From assembly GCA_016471375.1 (NCBI GenBank), contig WGLZ01000049.1:1-64000 (forward strand): a stretch of 64,000 nucleotides of DNA, written 5' to 3'. The stretch comes from Cyanobacteria bacterium RI_101. GTDB taxonomy: Bacteria > Cyanobacteriota > Cyanobacteriia > Cyanobacteriales > Microcystaceae. The first letter of the stretch is position 1. Each line of letters starts with the position of its first letter. A model generated the notes under the pieces. It was not told where the DNA came from and ran no database searches. It was given only the letters and a program-made list of their open reading frames with translations. The position numbers were made by a program, and so were the translations under genes. Shown here piece by piece: positions 1-8,349 of the stretch.

Positions 1-168
1 ACCCATATCCACCGCGAAAAACCAATCCTGACGCTCCTGCCAGATCCGATAAAGGGTGGCGAGGAGCAGATTGGGCAAAAAGTTTTGGTCTTCGTTATCC
101 ACGGGGGTATCGTCGGCGTCGGGGCGCTCGTCGGCGTTAGGAAGGGAGCGCAGATCGGTAATCAGCAT
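1..168 (-). CDS. Uma2 family endonuclease, N-terminal part (runs off the window)
   Basis: The ATG is at 168 on the minus strand and 56 codons are present before the window edge. The residues TPVDNEDQNFLPNLLLATLY followed by a WQERQDWFF segment match the opening of the large cyanobacterial Uma2 (DUF820) family, PD-(D/E)XK-like putative nucleases whose cellular role is unclear. The catalytic core lies beyond the window. A second, broken Uma2 gene of a different subgroup lies at 43757-44063. Identification rests on recall of family N-termini, so it is good but not certain. Confidence 0.72.
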   Translation of the reverse strand, partial: MLITDLRSLPNADERPDADDTPVDNEDQNFLPNLLLATLYRIWQERQDWFFAVDMG

Positions 169-308
169 AGGGGACACGGCGCTGGGGGTGGTTTGATTTT
201 AGCGGAGGGGGATGGAAGATTTGCAGAGGAGCGCTAATCGGGAGCATCTCAAGTTTGCAACAAGTAGAAATACTCATTGAACTTTTGTGTATTTCAAGGT
301 ATATTTAA

Positions 309-797
309 ATCACTACAATAGCTAAAAATCAATCATCCAACCAAGAATTCAAAACGACACCTGAATTAAAAGCTTATATTGACCATCACACTAAAGAACT
401 AGCAGTAGCCCTCTGGAAATTAGACCATCCAGGAGAGATGAGCAACTTGGAAACTATCAAGATGGTAGTACGTGACCAAGTTCTAACTCATGTAAGTCCT
501 CAAATAGCCCTTTTTTTTGTCGAAGAAACAACGGAAACCACAGCGAGACGGCCTCGGACAATGAATAGTATTGTAGGCACGTTGACATTGACGAGTAAGC
601 AAGCGAAAAAGTTAAGAATAGAGAGTCATCGTCAAATCAGCCCTTATTTACAAAAACGCTCCCTACTACTGAGCGCCAATAAGTCTTATCAAGATGCGGG
701 AGAAGAGATTTTTATCTTGACAAAATATAACTTGAGCTTTAACGACTCTGAAAATAGTGATATCCTCACTCAAGACGGCGCTCGGGCTGAAAAATAG
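309..797 (+). pseudogene. ISKra4-like transposase remnant (N-terminal part)
   Basis: An open frame runs from about 309 to a stop at 795-797. A possible ATG lies at 438, but homologous-looking sequence begins earlier, around the residues TPELKAYIDHHTKELAVALW. The segments VRDQVLTHVSPQIALFF and LTLTSKQAKKLRIESHRQISPYLQ, ending in LLLSANKSYQDA, resemble the N-terminal region of cyanobacterial ISKra4-family transposases. The central and C-terminal catalytic parts are missing, and after about 770 the frame runs into unrelated sequence. The stretch is AT-rich compared with its GC-rich neighbours, which fits a decayed insertion sequence. I see no clear terminal inverted repeats. Confidence 0.6.
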
Positions 798-848
798 TTT
801 CGCAGTCTGTGGCGGGCGGCGAGTTAAGCGAGGATACGTATCCTGGCG

Positions 849-1160
849 CTAACCGCGGAATTGCGCCACTTTTTCCGTGTATTCCACCGGGAGCACCGCC
901 AGGACGTTTTCCGGGGGATTGGGGACGATGTAATGACTGACCACTTCCCCGCCGGCCGTCCCTTCCGCGGCCGCTAAACCGGCGGCCATGGCCTGTTTCA
1001 CTTCGGAGACCGGCCCCCGAAACGCCACTAGAAATTCCCCCCGCTCCGCCAAATCGTAATAAACCAAGGTTACCCGACCGCCCTTAACCAGCGCGTCGGC
1101 GGCGGCGAGAACCGCGGGAAAACCTAGGGTTTGGATAACGCCTACGGCCTGTTGGGGCAT
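849..1160 (-). CDS. ccmK3: Carboxysome shell protein, CcmK3-type BMC hexamer protein
   Basis: A 103-residue single BMC-domain protein starting MPQQAVGVIQTLGFPAVLAA. The body (AAADALVKGGRVTLVYYD, then VVSHYIVPNPPENVLAVLP) matches the CcmK3 branch of carboxysome shell proteins, which form minor hexamers or mixed hexamers with CcmK4 and tune metabolite passage through the beta-carboxysome shell. The ATG at 1160 is chosen over a TTG 30 bases upstream because family members begin at exactly this MPQ. ccmK3 usually sits beside ccmK4; here the neighbours are a transposase remnant and a phosphatase, and no ccmK4 is visible. The CcmK3 versus CcmK4 assignment is by memory of sequences. Confidence 0.82.
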   Translation of the reverse strand: MPQQAVGVIQTLGFPAVLAAADALVKGGRVTLVYYDLAERGEFLVAFRGPVSEVKQAMAAGLAAAEGTAGGEVVSHYIVPNPPENVLAVLPVEYTEKVAQFRG

Positions 1161-1230
1161 AGCGGGGAGCGTCCTGAGAAGAGTGGGCAAGATTAGGATT
1201 CCCCTATCTTATCGGCAATCGGCGCCGGAC

Positions 1231-3171
1231 TTACCAGACGTCGACGGGGATTTGGGGCCGGACTTTAAGACGGACTAAAACGCCGGTGAGATTGTCGTGG
1301 CCGTTGAACTCGTTGGCGAACTCCATCAGTTTCCGCAGACCCCGCTCTAGGTCTTGGCTAGAGCTAATCAGGGGTAAAAGATAAGTTTCCCAGTTTTCTT
1401 CCACCAAGTCATTGTCGCAAATCCCGTCGGAGCAGAGAAAGATTAAACAATCCTCTTCAATATCCAAGACTCGCACATCGGGTTGAACGAACTTGCTGTC
1501 GTGGGGGCCGATAGCTTGGGTGAGTTGGTAGGCGTCGGGGCGAGAATAGGCGATTTTGGGATCTAGCCCGTTTTGGATCGCCTGTTGTCCGACTTCATGG
1601 TCAACGGTTAACTGCTCCAATCCGCCCTTGCGGGTAATGCGATAAATACGACTGTCCCCAACGTGGGCCACCATGACCTTGGTGTCCTGAACCAGCGCCA
1701 TCACGAGGGTGGTGCCCATGCGGCCGCTCCCGGAACTGGCGTTGTTTAAATTGACGCCGTAGATGTCGTCGTTAGCTTGGGCGATGGCCTCAATTAAGGT
1801 TCCCGGAGCGGGAAACTGGTTCCGCCAACGATCGCGGAAAAACGTCTGAAGCGTGGTCACCGCCTGTTTGCTGGCCACTTCCCCGGCGGCGTGACCCCCC
1901 ATACCGTCGCAGACGATATAAAGTCCTTGGGCCTGCACTTGTTTGCCGTGATTGTTGCGTTGGGTTTCCACCCGGGTGTGGATGCCAAAATAATCTTCGT
2001 TGTGGGGACGGTTCCGGCCCCGATCCGTGTAGCCCGCGTCTGTCAGGCTCACCAGTTGCATGGGTAAAACAGCGGTGGGAATATCGTCCGCTTCCGAGTT
2101 ATTGACCCGATTCGACTCCGGCGCCGTGTTGAGGAGTTCGCCGGGGAGGGCTCCTTCCTCTACGTCTTCTAAATCTTCGAGGGAAAATTCAGGAAAGTCC
2201 TCCGCTTCGGAGTCAAGGGGTTCCGAGGGTTCCAGGTGTTGGACAAAATGGGCGATTTGGGGAAAGACGTCCGCCAGCGCCGCGGGGGGATCGCCCCAGA
2301 GGGGGGAGAGTAGGGCTAAAAGTTCTTCGGGCGCGGTTTGGGGCGCCTGGGCGAATTGAGTCTGAAGCGCCTGGGCAAAGTCTTCCAGTTTCGGCGCCGG
2401 GTCGGGGTCGGGGTAAAGATGGGCTAAGGCGATGTGCTGGTCGTCGTCCAGGCGGATATTGTCCGGCAGACAGAGGCTTTGGGCCAGATGATGGGGAGCG
2501 AGGGCTTGCCAGAGCAGGAGCAATTGATTGAGCCAAAACGCTAATTGCAGGGGCGGAACCGTTTCCTGGGCTAGGAGTTCATCCAGACGGGGCCAACTCT
2601 GACGCTCCTCCAACAGCGTCACTTCCAAATCGCCTTCCCGCCAAGCGTCGTAAACCTCGGGGATTTTGGGGCAGAGTTCCCGGCGCTGGAGGTAGGGAAG
2701 GGCTACAATCGGTAAGCCGAGAGTTTGCCACTGGGGGTCTTGAACAATGGCGTCTGGCTCCAACTCCGGTAGGCGGCTTAAAAATTCCGCCTGCTGAGCG
2801 AAAAGCACCTTTAAAATCGAGGGCTGGAGGGGTTGGCAATCGACAATCTGCCCCCGCAATAAACCCGAGCCGAGGGGCTGGAGGGCGGGTTGACCCTCCG
2901 GCGCTAGCAGACGGTAGCGTTGGCCAATATCCAGACAATTTTCGTAGAGGGTCGCCTGCTCCGCGGCGAAAGACTCCCCTAGCGCCGGATTGCGGGTTAA
3001 AACCGTGAGGAGTTTCCCCGCGACCGCCCCGCAACTGGGACAAAACGGCTCGGCAAAGGGAACGTCGGCGCCGCAGGCCGGGCAGGGATGATGGGTGAGG
3101 GAAGCGCCGCACTTTTGACAAAAGTTATTGCGATTGGGATTCTCGAAGTTGCATTGCGGGCAGATTAGCAT
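1231..3171 (-). CDS. Zinc-ribbon PP2C-type serine/threonine phosphatase
   Basis: A 646-residue protein. Residues 1-50 form a double zinc ribbon: four CxxC pairs in CPQC, CQKC, CPAC and CPSC. The middle (about 50-320) is a proline- and leucine-rich region I cannot assign, followed by an acidic linker. From about 375 the PP2C fold starts with DRGRNRPHNEDYFGI, then IVCDGMGGHAAGEVAS (metal-binding DGxGG), VAHVGDSRIYR, and a late CSDGICDN and GHDNLTGVLV; these are the conserved metal-binding aspartates of PPM phosphatases. It presumably reverses phosphorylation by zinc-ribbon Ser/Thr kinases such as the one at 17257. It is soluble, with no membrane segment seen. The substrate is unknown. Confidence 0.88.
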   Translation of the reverse strand: MLICPQCNFENPNRNNFCQKCGASLTHHPCPACGADVPFAEPFCPSCGAVAGKLLTVLTRNPALGESFAAEQATLYENCLDIGQRYRLLAPEGQPALQPLGSGLLRGQIVDCQPLQPSILKVLFAQQAEFLSRLPELEPDAIVQDPQWQTLGLPIVALPYLQRRELCPKIPEVYDAWREGDLEVTLLEERQSWPRLDELLAQETVPPLQLAFWLNQLLLLWQALAPHHLAQSLCLPDNIRLDDDQHIALAHLYPDPDPAPKLEDFAQALQTQFAQAPQTAPEELLALLSPLWGDPPAALADVFPQIAHFVQHLEPSEPLDSEAEDFPEFSLEDLEDVEEGALPGELLNTAPESNRVNNSEADDIPTAVLPMQLVSLTDAGYTDRGRNRPHNEDYFGIHTRVETQRNNHGKQVQAQGLYIVCDGMGGHAAGEVASKQAVTTLQTFFRDRWRNQFPAPGTLIEAIAQANDDIYGVNLNNASSGSGRMGTTLVMALVQDTKVMVAHVGDSRIYRITRKGGLEQLTVDHEVGQQAIQNGLDPKIAYSRPDAYQLTQAIGPHDSKFVQPDVRVLDIEEDCLIFLCSDGICDNDLVEENWETYLLPLISSSQDLERGLRKLMEFANEFNGHDNLTGVLVRLKVRPQIPVDVW

Positions 3172-3344
3172 AGCGTAGAGACGAGTAGGCGTGGGTAGGC
3201 TGAAAACAGGCCGACTGGAGGGGCGAATCAGAAAGCGCTGTGGGGGCTAACATCCGCACAAGTTCTACGGCTCGGAATCTCTCGGAGAATCATTTTTGGC
3301 TTCCCATTCTTGCCCGTCCATTGTAGTCCGATTGAGGTTAAGCC

Positions 3345-4031
3345 ATGCAAGGCAAAAAAGTACTGATCACAGGGGGAGCCGGGGGGTTAGGGTTGGGGGT
3401 GACGCCCCTCGTCCTCGCCCAGGGGGCCCAGGTGGCGATTCCCTATCGTCGGGAAGACCGCTTAGCGCCTCTCAAGGCCCGACTCTCCCCGGAGGATTTC
3501 CCGAAGATTCAGTTTGTGAAAACGGACTTGACCCAGGAAAGCGCCGTGGCTCAATTAATCCAAGATCTGGGTCGAGTGGACGTTCTCATTCACCTGACGG
3601 GAGGCTTTAATATGGGGCCCACCCCCGAGTTTTCCCTAGGGGATTGGCGAGCGCTGTTTACCTTAAATTTAGAAACAACCTTTCTCCTCTGTAAGTATTG
3701 TCTGCCGGGAATGCTCGCAAATAACTACGGCCGCATCGTCACCGTCGGCTCCAAGGGGGCGAGGGAACCCGGCGCGGGACTGGCGGGCTACTGCGCGGCG
3801 AAAGCCGGCGTCGTCGCCCTCACCCAGGCGATCGCCGCTGAAACCAAGGGAACAAACGTCACCGCCAATACAGTTCTCCCGAGCGTCATCGACACCCCCA
3901 GTAATCGGGAAAGTATGGGCGCCGGGGATTGGGTCAGCGCCGAATCTTTGGGGCAAGTCATTTGCTTTTTAGCCTCCGAGGCGGCGGGGGATCTGCGGGG
4001 GGCGGCGATTCCGGTTTATGGCAATCTTTAA
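3345..4031 (+). CDS. SDR-family oxidoreductase
   Basis: A 228-residue short-chain dehydrogenase/reductase. The cofactor loop is TGGAGGLGLG near residue 9; the catalytic Tyr-Lys pair is YCAAK near residue 150, with the Ser of VTVGSKGA upstream. The acidic D at DLTQ and the RREDR segment hint at NADP(H) preference, but this is weak. GAGG lies 7 bases before the ATG at 3345. The gene overlaps the downstream RnfD-like gene by 14 bases, so the two are co-translated. The substrate cannot be told from sequence. Confidence 0.85.
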   Translation: MQGKKVLITGGAGGLGLGVTPLVLAQGAQVAIPYRREDRLAPLKARLSPEDFPKIQFVKTDLTQESAVAQLIQDLGRVDVLIHLTGGFNMGPTPEFSLGDWRALFTLNLETTFLLCKYCLPGMLANNYGRIVTVGSKGAREPGAGLAGYCAAKAGVVALTQAIAAETKGTNVTANTVLPSVIDTPSNRESMGAGDWVSAESLGQVICFLASEAAGDLRGAAIPVYGNL

Positions 4032-4890
4032 CCTTAAATTCGAGGCCGATCCGAGGGATTGGCAAATCGGCTTTCTCTCGGCCTTTTTAGGGTTAGGCGT
4101 CTGGGCTAGAGATTGGGCTAATCCCGGTTTGCCTTTGCTGGAGTTACTGCTCGTTTGTTTGGGAAGCCAAGCGATATTCACGGCGCTGAGTCAAGGCTTA
4201 GATCCCGACAAAAATAAGGTCGTTTGCGCTAAAGACTTGCCCTGGGGGGATTTAGTCGCTCTGGCTCCGGCGCTGAAAAGCGCCGTTATCACCGCTTTAG
4301 GATTATCCCTGCTTCTGCGGGGGAACCACGGCTCAACTTTCCTACTGGCCGGCGCCGCGGCCATTGCCAGTAAGTTTCTGATCCAAATTAACGGCAAACA
4401 CCTCTTTAACCCCGCCAACTTCGGCATTATTACCGCCCTTCTCCTGAGCCGGGACGCTTGGATTTCGCCGGGACAATGGGGGAACGCTCCCTGGCTGGCG
4501 GCCCTCTTCCTCGGCGCCGGGGGCTTGATCCTGGGCAAAGTGGGGCGCTGGGAAACCACGGCCGTTTTTTTGGGGAGTTACGGCGCTCTAGAATTGGCGG
4601 GAACTCTCTGGCTCGGTTGGCCCCCGGCGCTAGCTTGGCGTCATTTAGGGAGCGGCAGTCTCTTAGTTTTCGCCTTTTTTATGATTTCCGACCCCCGCTC
4701 CGCCCCCGACCATCCCTGGGGACGGGCGCTCTGGGCTTTGAGCTTGGCGGGGTTAACCTTCGCGCTCCGTTACGGCGCTCATTGTTCTTCGGCGCCCTTT
4801 TGGGCCCTCTTCCTCTGCTCGCCCCTGACCGCGGCGCTAGATTTAGGTTTGCCGGCGCCGAGGTTTATCTGGGGCCAATCCCCGAGTTGA
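4018..4890 (+). CDS. RnfD/NqrB-like membrane protein
   Basis: A 290-residue polytopic protein with about eight to nine hydrophobic segments. The motif NGKHLFNPANFGI (about residues 124-136) and the late FFMISDPRSAPDHP are typical of the RnfD/NqrB/RseC-associated membrane family, which in complete Rnf or Nqr complexes carries flavin and translocates ions. No other rnf or nqr genes are nearby, so this is an orphan member. It starts inside the end of the SDR gene in another frame, which suggests a two-gene unit in which the reductase and the membrane protein act together. That functional link is inference. Confidence 0.72.
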   Translation: MAIFNLKFEADPRDWQIGFLSAFLGLGVWARDWANPGLPLLELLLVCLGSQAIFTALSQGLDPDKNKVVCAKDLPWGDLVALAPALKSAVITALGLSLLLRGNHGSTFLLAGAAAIASKFLIQINGKHLFNPANFGIITALLLSRDAWISPGQWGNAPWLAALFLGAGGLILGKVGRWETTAVFLGSYGALELAGTLWLGWPPALAWRHLGSGSLLVFAFFMISDPRSAPDHPWGRALWALSLAGLTFALRYGAHCSSAPFWALFLCSPLTAALDLGLPAPRFIWGQSPS

Positions 4891-4954
4891 AACGGCGCTC
4901 CGCCCATAAAGCGCCCGCCATTAACGTCTATTTAGAGCGGCGGACTCCATATCC

Positions 4955-5070
4955 CCAATTTAAACGAATCATGAACAGACTTTGATTAGACCCTCCCCTG
5001 CCAACCCTGCTAAGGGGGGCTGGGGGGAGCATCATAGGATTGCCTTCATGACTCATCCGTAGAGGCTATA
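4955..5070. repeat. Diverged copy of the 109-bp TA-flanked repeat (MITE-like)
   Basis: The segment around CGAATCATGAACAGAC, then a C-rich/G-rich palindromic core, and the right part TTCATGACTCATCCGTAG resemble the two good copies at 13123-13231 and 41122-41230. The termini have drifted and I cannot define them exactly. It fills the gap between the RnfD-like gene and recQ. Confidence 0.45.
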
Positions 5071-5074
5071 AATA

Positions 5075-6913
5075 TCATTGACTCATCGGTAGATCTTCTA
5101 AATAAGCGCCGATGGCGCTGATAAACTCCTTACCGTATTGATCCAGTTTATGCTGACCCACGCCGGAAACCTTGAGAAACGCCTCGGGCGTTTTAGGGCG
5201 ACTGCGGGCCATTAAACGCAGAGTCGAGTCGGCGAAAATCATATAGGGGGGAATCCCTTGTTTATCGGCCAACTGTTTACGCAAGCGCCGGAGATACTCG
5301 TAAAGTTCTTCGATTTCCCTAGCTTTGGGTTTCAGATCCTCGCCGCTCTGCCGGGGTTTCGTCACCACTAGGCGAACCGTTTGCTCCCGCCGCATCACCT
5401 CCCAGCTTTTCGCGTTCAGTTTTAAAATGCCGTAACCGTCGGCGCTTTGCTCTAAAAATCCCTGGCGGAGGAGAGAGCGCCCCAATTGCTTCCACTCCTC
5501 CCCGGTGCGGTCTTTGCCAATGCCGTAGGTGGAGAGTTGGTCGTGACCCCGTTCCCGAATTCTGGGATTAGAAACCCCCCGCAGAACTTCAATAATATAG
5601 GTCATGCCGTAGCGCTCCCGGCAACGAGCCACGCAGGAAAGAAATTTCATCGCCTCCGTCGTCCAATCCTCCAGGGGATGATCCGCCAGACAATTATCAC
5701 AGCGCCGACAATTACCGCTTAAAAATTCGCCAAAATAACTCAACTGCACCGAGCGCCGACATTCCGTGGCTTCCGCGTATTCCAGCACCTGTTGTAGTTG
5801 GTGGTGGGCGACCCGCTGTTCCTCGGGGTTACTTTTTTGTTTAATGAAATACTCTAAATTACGAATATCGCCGTAGTTCAAAAATAACGTGCATCTCGCT
5901 TTTTCGCCGTCCCGTCCGGCCCGCCCGGCTTCCTGGTAATAACTCTCCAAATTGCGGGGTAAATTGTAATGAATGACAAAGCGCACGTCGGGTTTATTAA
6001 TGCCCATGCCAAAGGCGATGGTGGCCACCATGACCTGAGCGTCGTCGCAAATAAACCGAGTTTGATTCTCCTGTCGAGCCTTGTCCGTCATCCCCGCGTG
6101 GTAGGGTAAAGCGGCGATCCCCTCCGTCTGGAGTCGCGCCGTCACCTGATCCACCGTTTTCCGACTCAGGCAGTAAATAATGCCGGACCCTTCGGCGCTT
6201 TTCACCCGGGCCAAGAGTTGTCCAAACCGATCCGCGGCGCCGGTTATCACCTCATAGTAAAGATTGGGGCGGTTAAAACTGGAAACGTGGAGATGGGGGG
6301 TTTTGAGGTTTAACTGTTGAACAATATCCTGACGCACCCGGGCCGTCGCCGTGGCCGTCAGCGCCATGATGGGCAGTTGGGGATAACGGCGCCGGATTTG
6401 GCTCAGTTGCCGGTACTCCGGTCGAAAATCGTGGCCCCACTCGGAGACGCAATGGGCTTCGTCTAGGGCTAAAAAAGCCACTCCCACCTTTTGAAAGAGG
6501 GTTTCTAAAAATTCGAGAAAATGGGCGGACAGCAACCGTTCCGGCGCCAGGTAGAGGAGCTTAATTTTTCCCGCTAAAATAGCCGCCACCCGCTCCTGGG
6601 TTTCCTTGGCGCCGAGGGTGCTATTTAAAAAAGTGGCGCCGACGCCGTTCTCCACCAGCGCCGTCACTTGGTCCTGCATTAAAGCGATTAACGGCGACAC
6701 CACTAGGGTCACCCCGGGTTGCAGGAGCGCCGGCAGTTGAAAACAGAGGGATTTGCCGCCGCCGGTGGGCATGATAATCAGCGCGTCCCGTCCTTGCAGG
6801 GCCTGTTCGATAATCTCCCGTTGGCCCGGACGAAAGCTATCGTAGCCAAAATAGTATTTAAGGGACTGCTCCAGCGCCTGGGGATGGGCGCCGAGGGGAT
6901 GGGCGGCGGTCAT
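5075..6913 (-). CDS. recQ: ATP-dependent DNA helicase RecQ
   Basis: A 612-residue 3'-5' helicase, close to the usual RecQ length. It shows motif 0 (FRPGQREIIEQAL), Walker A MPTGGGKS with Lys54, the DEAH box LDEAHCVSEWGHDFRPEY, TATAT, and motif VI (YYQEAGRAGRDG). A RecQ-C-terminal zinc site follows (cysteines in ECRRS and CRRCDNC), then a winged helix and an HRDC domain at about 535-605. It works in recombination repair and fork restart. It stands alone, convergent with nothing obvious. All catalytic motifs are intact. Confidence 0.97.
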   Translation of the reverse strand: MTAAHPLGAHPQALEQSLKYYFGYDSFRPGQREIIEQALQGRDALIIMPTGGGKSLCFQLPALLQPGVTLVVSPLIALMQDQVTALVENGVGATFLNSTLGAKETQERVAAILAGKIKLLYLAPERLLSAHFLEFLETLFQKVGVAFLALDEAHCVSEWGHDFRPEYRQLSQIRRRYPQLPIMALTATATARVRQDIVQQLNLKTPHLHVSSFNRPNLYYEVITGAADRFGQLLARVKSAEGSGIIYCLSRKTVDQVTARLQTEGIAALPYHAGMTDKARQENQTRFICDDAQVMVATIAFGMGINKPDVRFVIHYNLPRNLESYYQEAGRAGRDGEKARCTLFLNYGDIRNLEYFIKQKSNPEEQRVAHHQLQQVLEYAEATECRRSVQLSYFGEFLSGNCRRCDNCLADHPLEDWTTEAMKFLSCVARCRERYGMTYIIEVLRGVSNPRIRERGHDQLSTYGIGKDRTGEEWKQLGRSLLRQGFLEQSADGYGILKLNAKSWEVMRREQTVRLVVTKPRQSGEDLKPKAREIEELYEYLRRLRKQLADKQGIPPYMIFADSTLRLMARSRPKTPEAFLKVSGVGQHKLDQYGKEFISAIGAYLEDLPMSQ

Positions 6914-7126
6914 GAAGCCAGAGTCGGAAAAAGAGAAGGGTCTGGGTTAACGGAAAAAACCCCTAATAGTTTAGCCCAATCCGCCCGCGGCGCTCCCCCA
7001 TTCTTCCATTTTGGAGAATTACTGGTAAAATCTAGGTCTGGATTCTTGGGGACTTATTTGAGAGCGCCGAGAAAAAGGAGTTATTGTAAGCCTTTGATTT
7101 GGGATTAACCCCGCGGGACGAGACTC

Positions 7127-7588
7127 ATGGGACTGATTCGATTGATGCACGCCAAGCTCCATCGAGTGCGGGTGACGGAAGCTAACCTCAATTATGTGGG
7201 CAGTATTACCATCGATCCTGAATTATTAAATCAGGTCGGTATTTTGCCCCTAGAAGAAGTCGATATTATTAATCTCAACAACGGTCGGCGCTTTTCCACC
7301 TACGCTATTCCCGGCCGGCGCGGGAGCGGCGAAATCTGCCCCAACGGCGGCGCCGCGCTCCTCTGTCAACCGGGGGATTTATTGATTATCTACGCCTACG
7401 AATCCCGGGAGCGCCGGGAGGTGTTAAGTCAAGGACACCAGGCGAAAGTCTTTGTGGCGGGGGAAGGCGGGGAACCGCCGAAATTCTATCGACAAAGCCT
7501 CGTTCCCCAGGGGGAAGGCGTCAATTTCCAATCCCTCGAAGAGTTTTTAGCTCCGACGCCAGCGGAAACTATAGCGGTATTCTCTTGA
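7127..7588 (+). CDS. panD: Aspartate 1-decarboxylase, pyruvoyl-dependent
   Basis: A 153-residue proenzyme that makes beta-alanine from aspartate for pantothenate and CoA synthesis. The self-cleavage pair Gly25-Ser26 in YVGSITID generates the pyruvoyl group on the serine. [14 protein letters not shown] precedes it, and the [10 protein letters not shown] and [10 protein letters not shown] segments are typical. The usual enzyme is about 120-130 residues, so a tail of roughly 25 residues ending in PAETIAVFS is extra. The ATG at 7127 places the cleavage site one residue later than in E. coli, supporting the start. Confidence 0.95.
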   Translation: MGLIRLMHAKLHRVRVTEANLNYVGSITIDPELLNQVGILPLEEVDIINLNNGRRFSTYAIPGRRGSGEICPNGGAALLCQPGDLLIIYAYESRERREVLSQGHQAKVFVAGEGGEPPKFYRQSLVPQGEGVNFQSLEEFLAPTPAETIAVFS

Positions 7589-7677
7589 CTTAGGGACATT
7601 CTCGGTAGGTCTGACCCTCTCTCTTTGGGCTACCGCGTATACATAACTCAAACAATTTCTGAAATTCTCTCAAGAAC

Positions 7678-7785
7678 TCCTCCCTAGCCCTCCCCTTGGC
7701 AAGGGGAGGGAACAAAGATTTCTGGTTCTCCCCCTTACCAAGGGGGAGTTAGAGGGGGTTTTGACACTGGGGTATACACGGTAGC
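7678..7785. repeat. Dispersed palindromic repeat, family C, copy 1
   Basis: A C-rich block and its G-rich complement alternate (CCCTCCCCTTGGCAAGGGGA, then CTCCCCCTTACCAAGGGGGA), separated by AACAAAGATTTCTGGTT and ending near TACACGGTAGC. The same order occurs in reverse orientation at 25732-25905. It occupies most of the 330-base gap after panD; the remainder (7589-7677 and 7786-7918) shows no gene that I can support. Confidence 0.7.
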
Positions 7786-7918
7786 TCTCTTTAGGAGAGG
7801 GACTTTTAAACCTAGATATAAATCGGGTTTTGGCTCCCCTTCTCCCAGAATTGGGAGAAGGGGCTGGGGGATGAGGGCAAACAAACGTCGTTCTTGCCAG
7901 TCTGCAAACCGCTATAGC

Positions 7919-8137
7919 CTAATCCCAAAAGAGAGAAGACCGATAAAGGCGCTCTAGAGCGAAGGGAATCAGCGCAAGGGAAAGCTTTAGAAACCAGGGC
8001 GCCAGCAGGAGAGTACACAAGGTGCCAAGAATAGAAAGGCAAGCGAGGCTCACTTTCACGGCTTCTTCTCTGACCTGAAGGAACGCCAAGGCGGTGAGCG
8101 CCGAAAAAACCAAAGCCGCGACTGAAATGACCAACAT
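7919..8137 (-). CDS. Small membrane protein, unknown
   Basis: A 72-residue protein starting at the ATG at 8137 (a TTG five codons upstream is less likely). It has two predicted membrane helices (VISVAALVFSALTALAFL and VSLACLSILGTLCTLLLAPWF) separated by a short charged loop VREEAVK. No family is recognised. It lies alone between panD and the AmpG-like gene, on the opposite strand to both. Cyanobacteria carry many such short two-helix proteins of unknown role. Confidence 0.5.
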   Translation of the reverse strand: MLVISVAALVFSALTALAFLQVREEAVKVSLACLSILGTLCTLLLAPWFLKLSLALIPFALERLYRSSLFWD

Positions 8138-8349
8138 GGGCTGAATCCGCAAGAAAGTTATTGTTAAAAACTGGGGACGGCGATTTCAGAGCGGCAACCG
8201 ACGATGCTCAGCTCTCCGTATTTACCCCTAGCCCTCCTAGGGTATCATAAAGTTTTGTAAATGTAAAGCATTGGTTTTGTTACAATCTGACGGCGCTCGA
8301 AGGAAGAAGACGCGGCGCTATAGTGGGGTCTTTCCCTTTTTCCCCGTCT

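Noticed and set aside
2060-3121. Open frames opposite and overlapping the PP2C gene
   Set aside because: They are out-of-frame shadows with low-complexity serine, proline and arginine content; the PP2C motifs fix the true frame.
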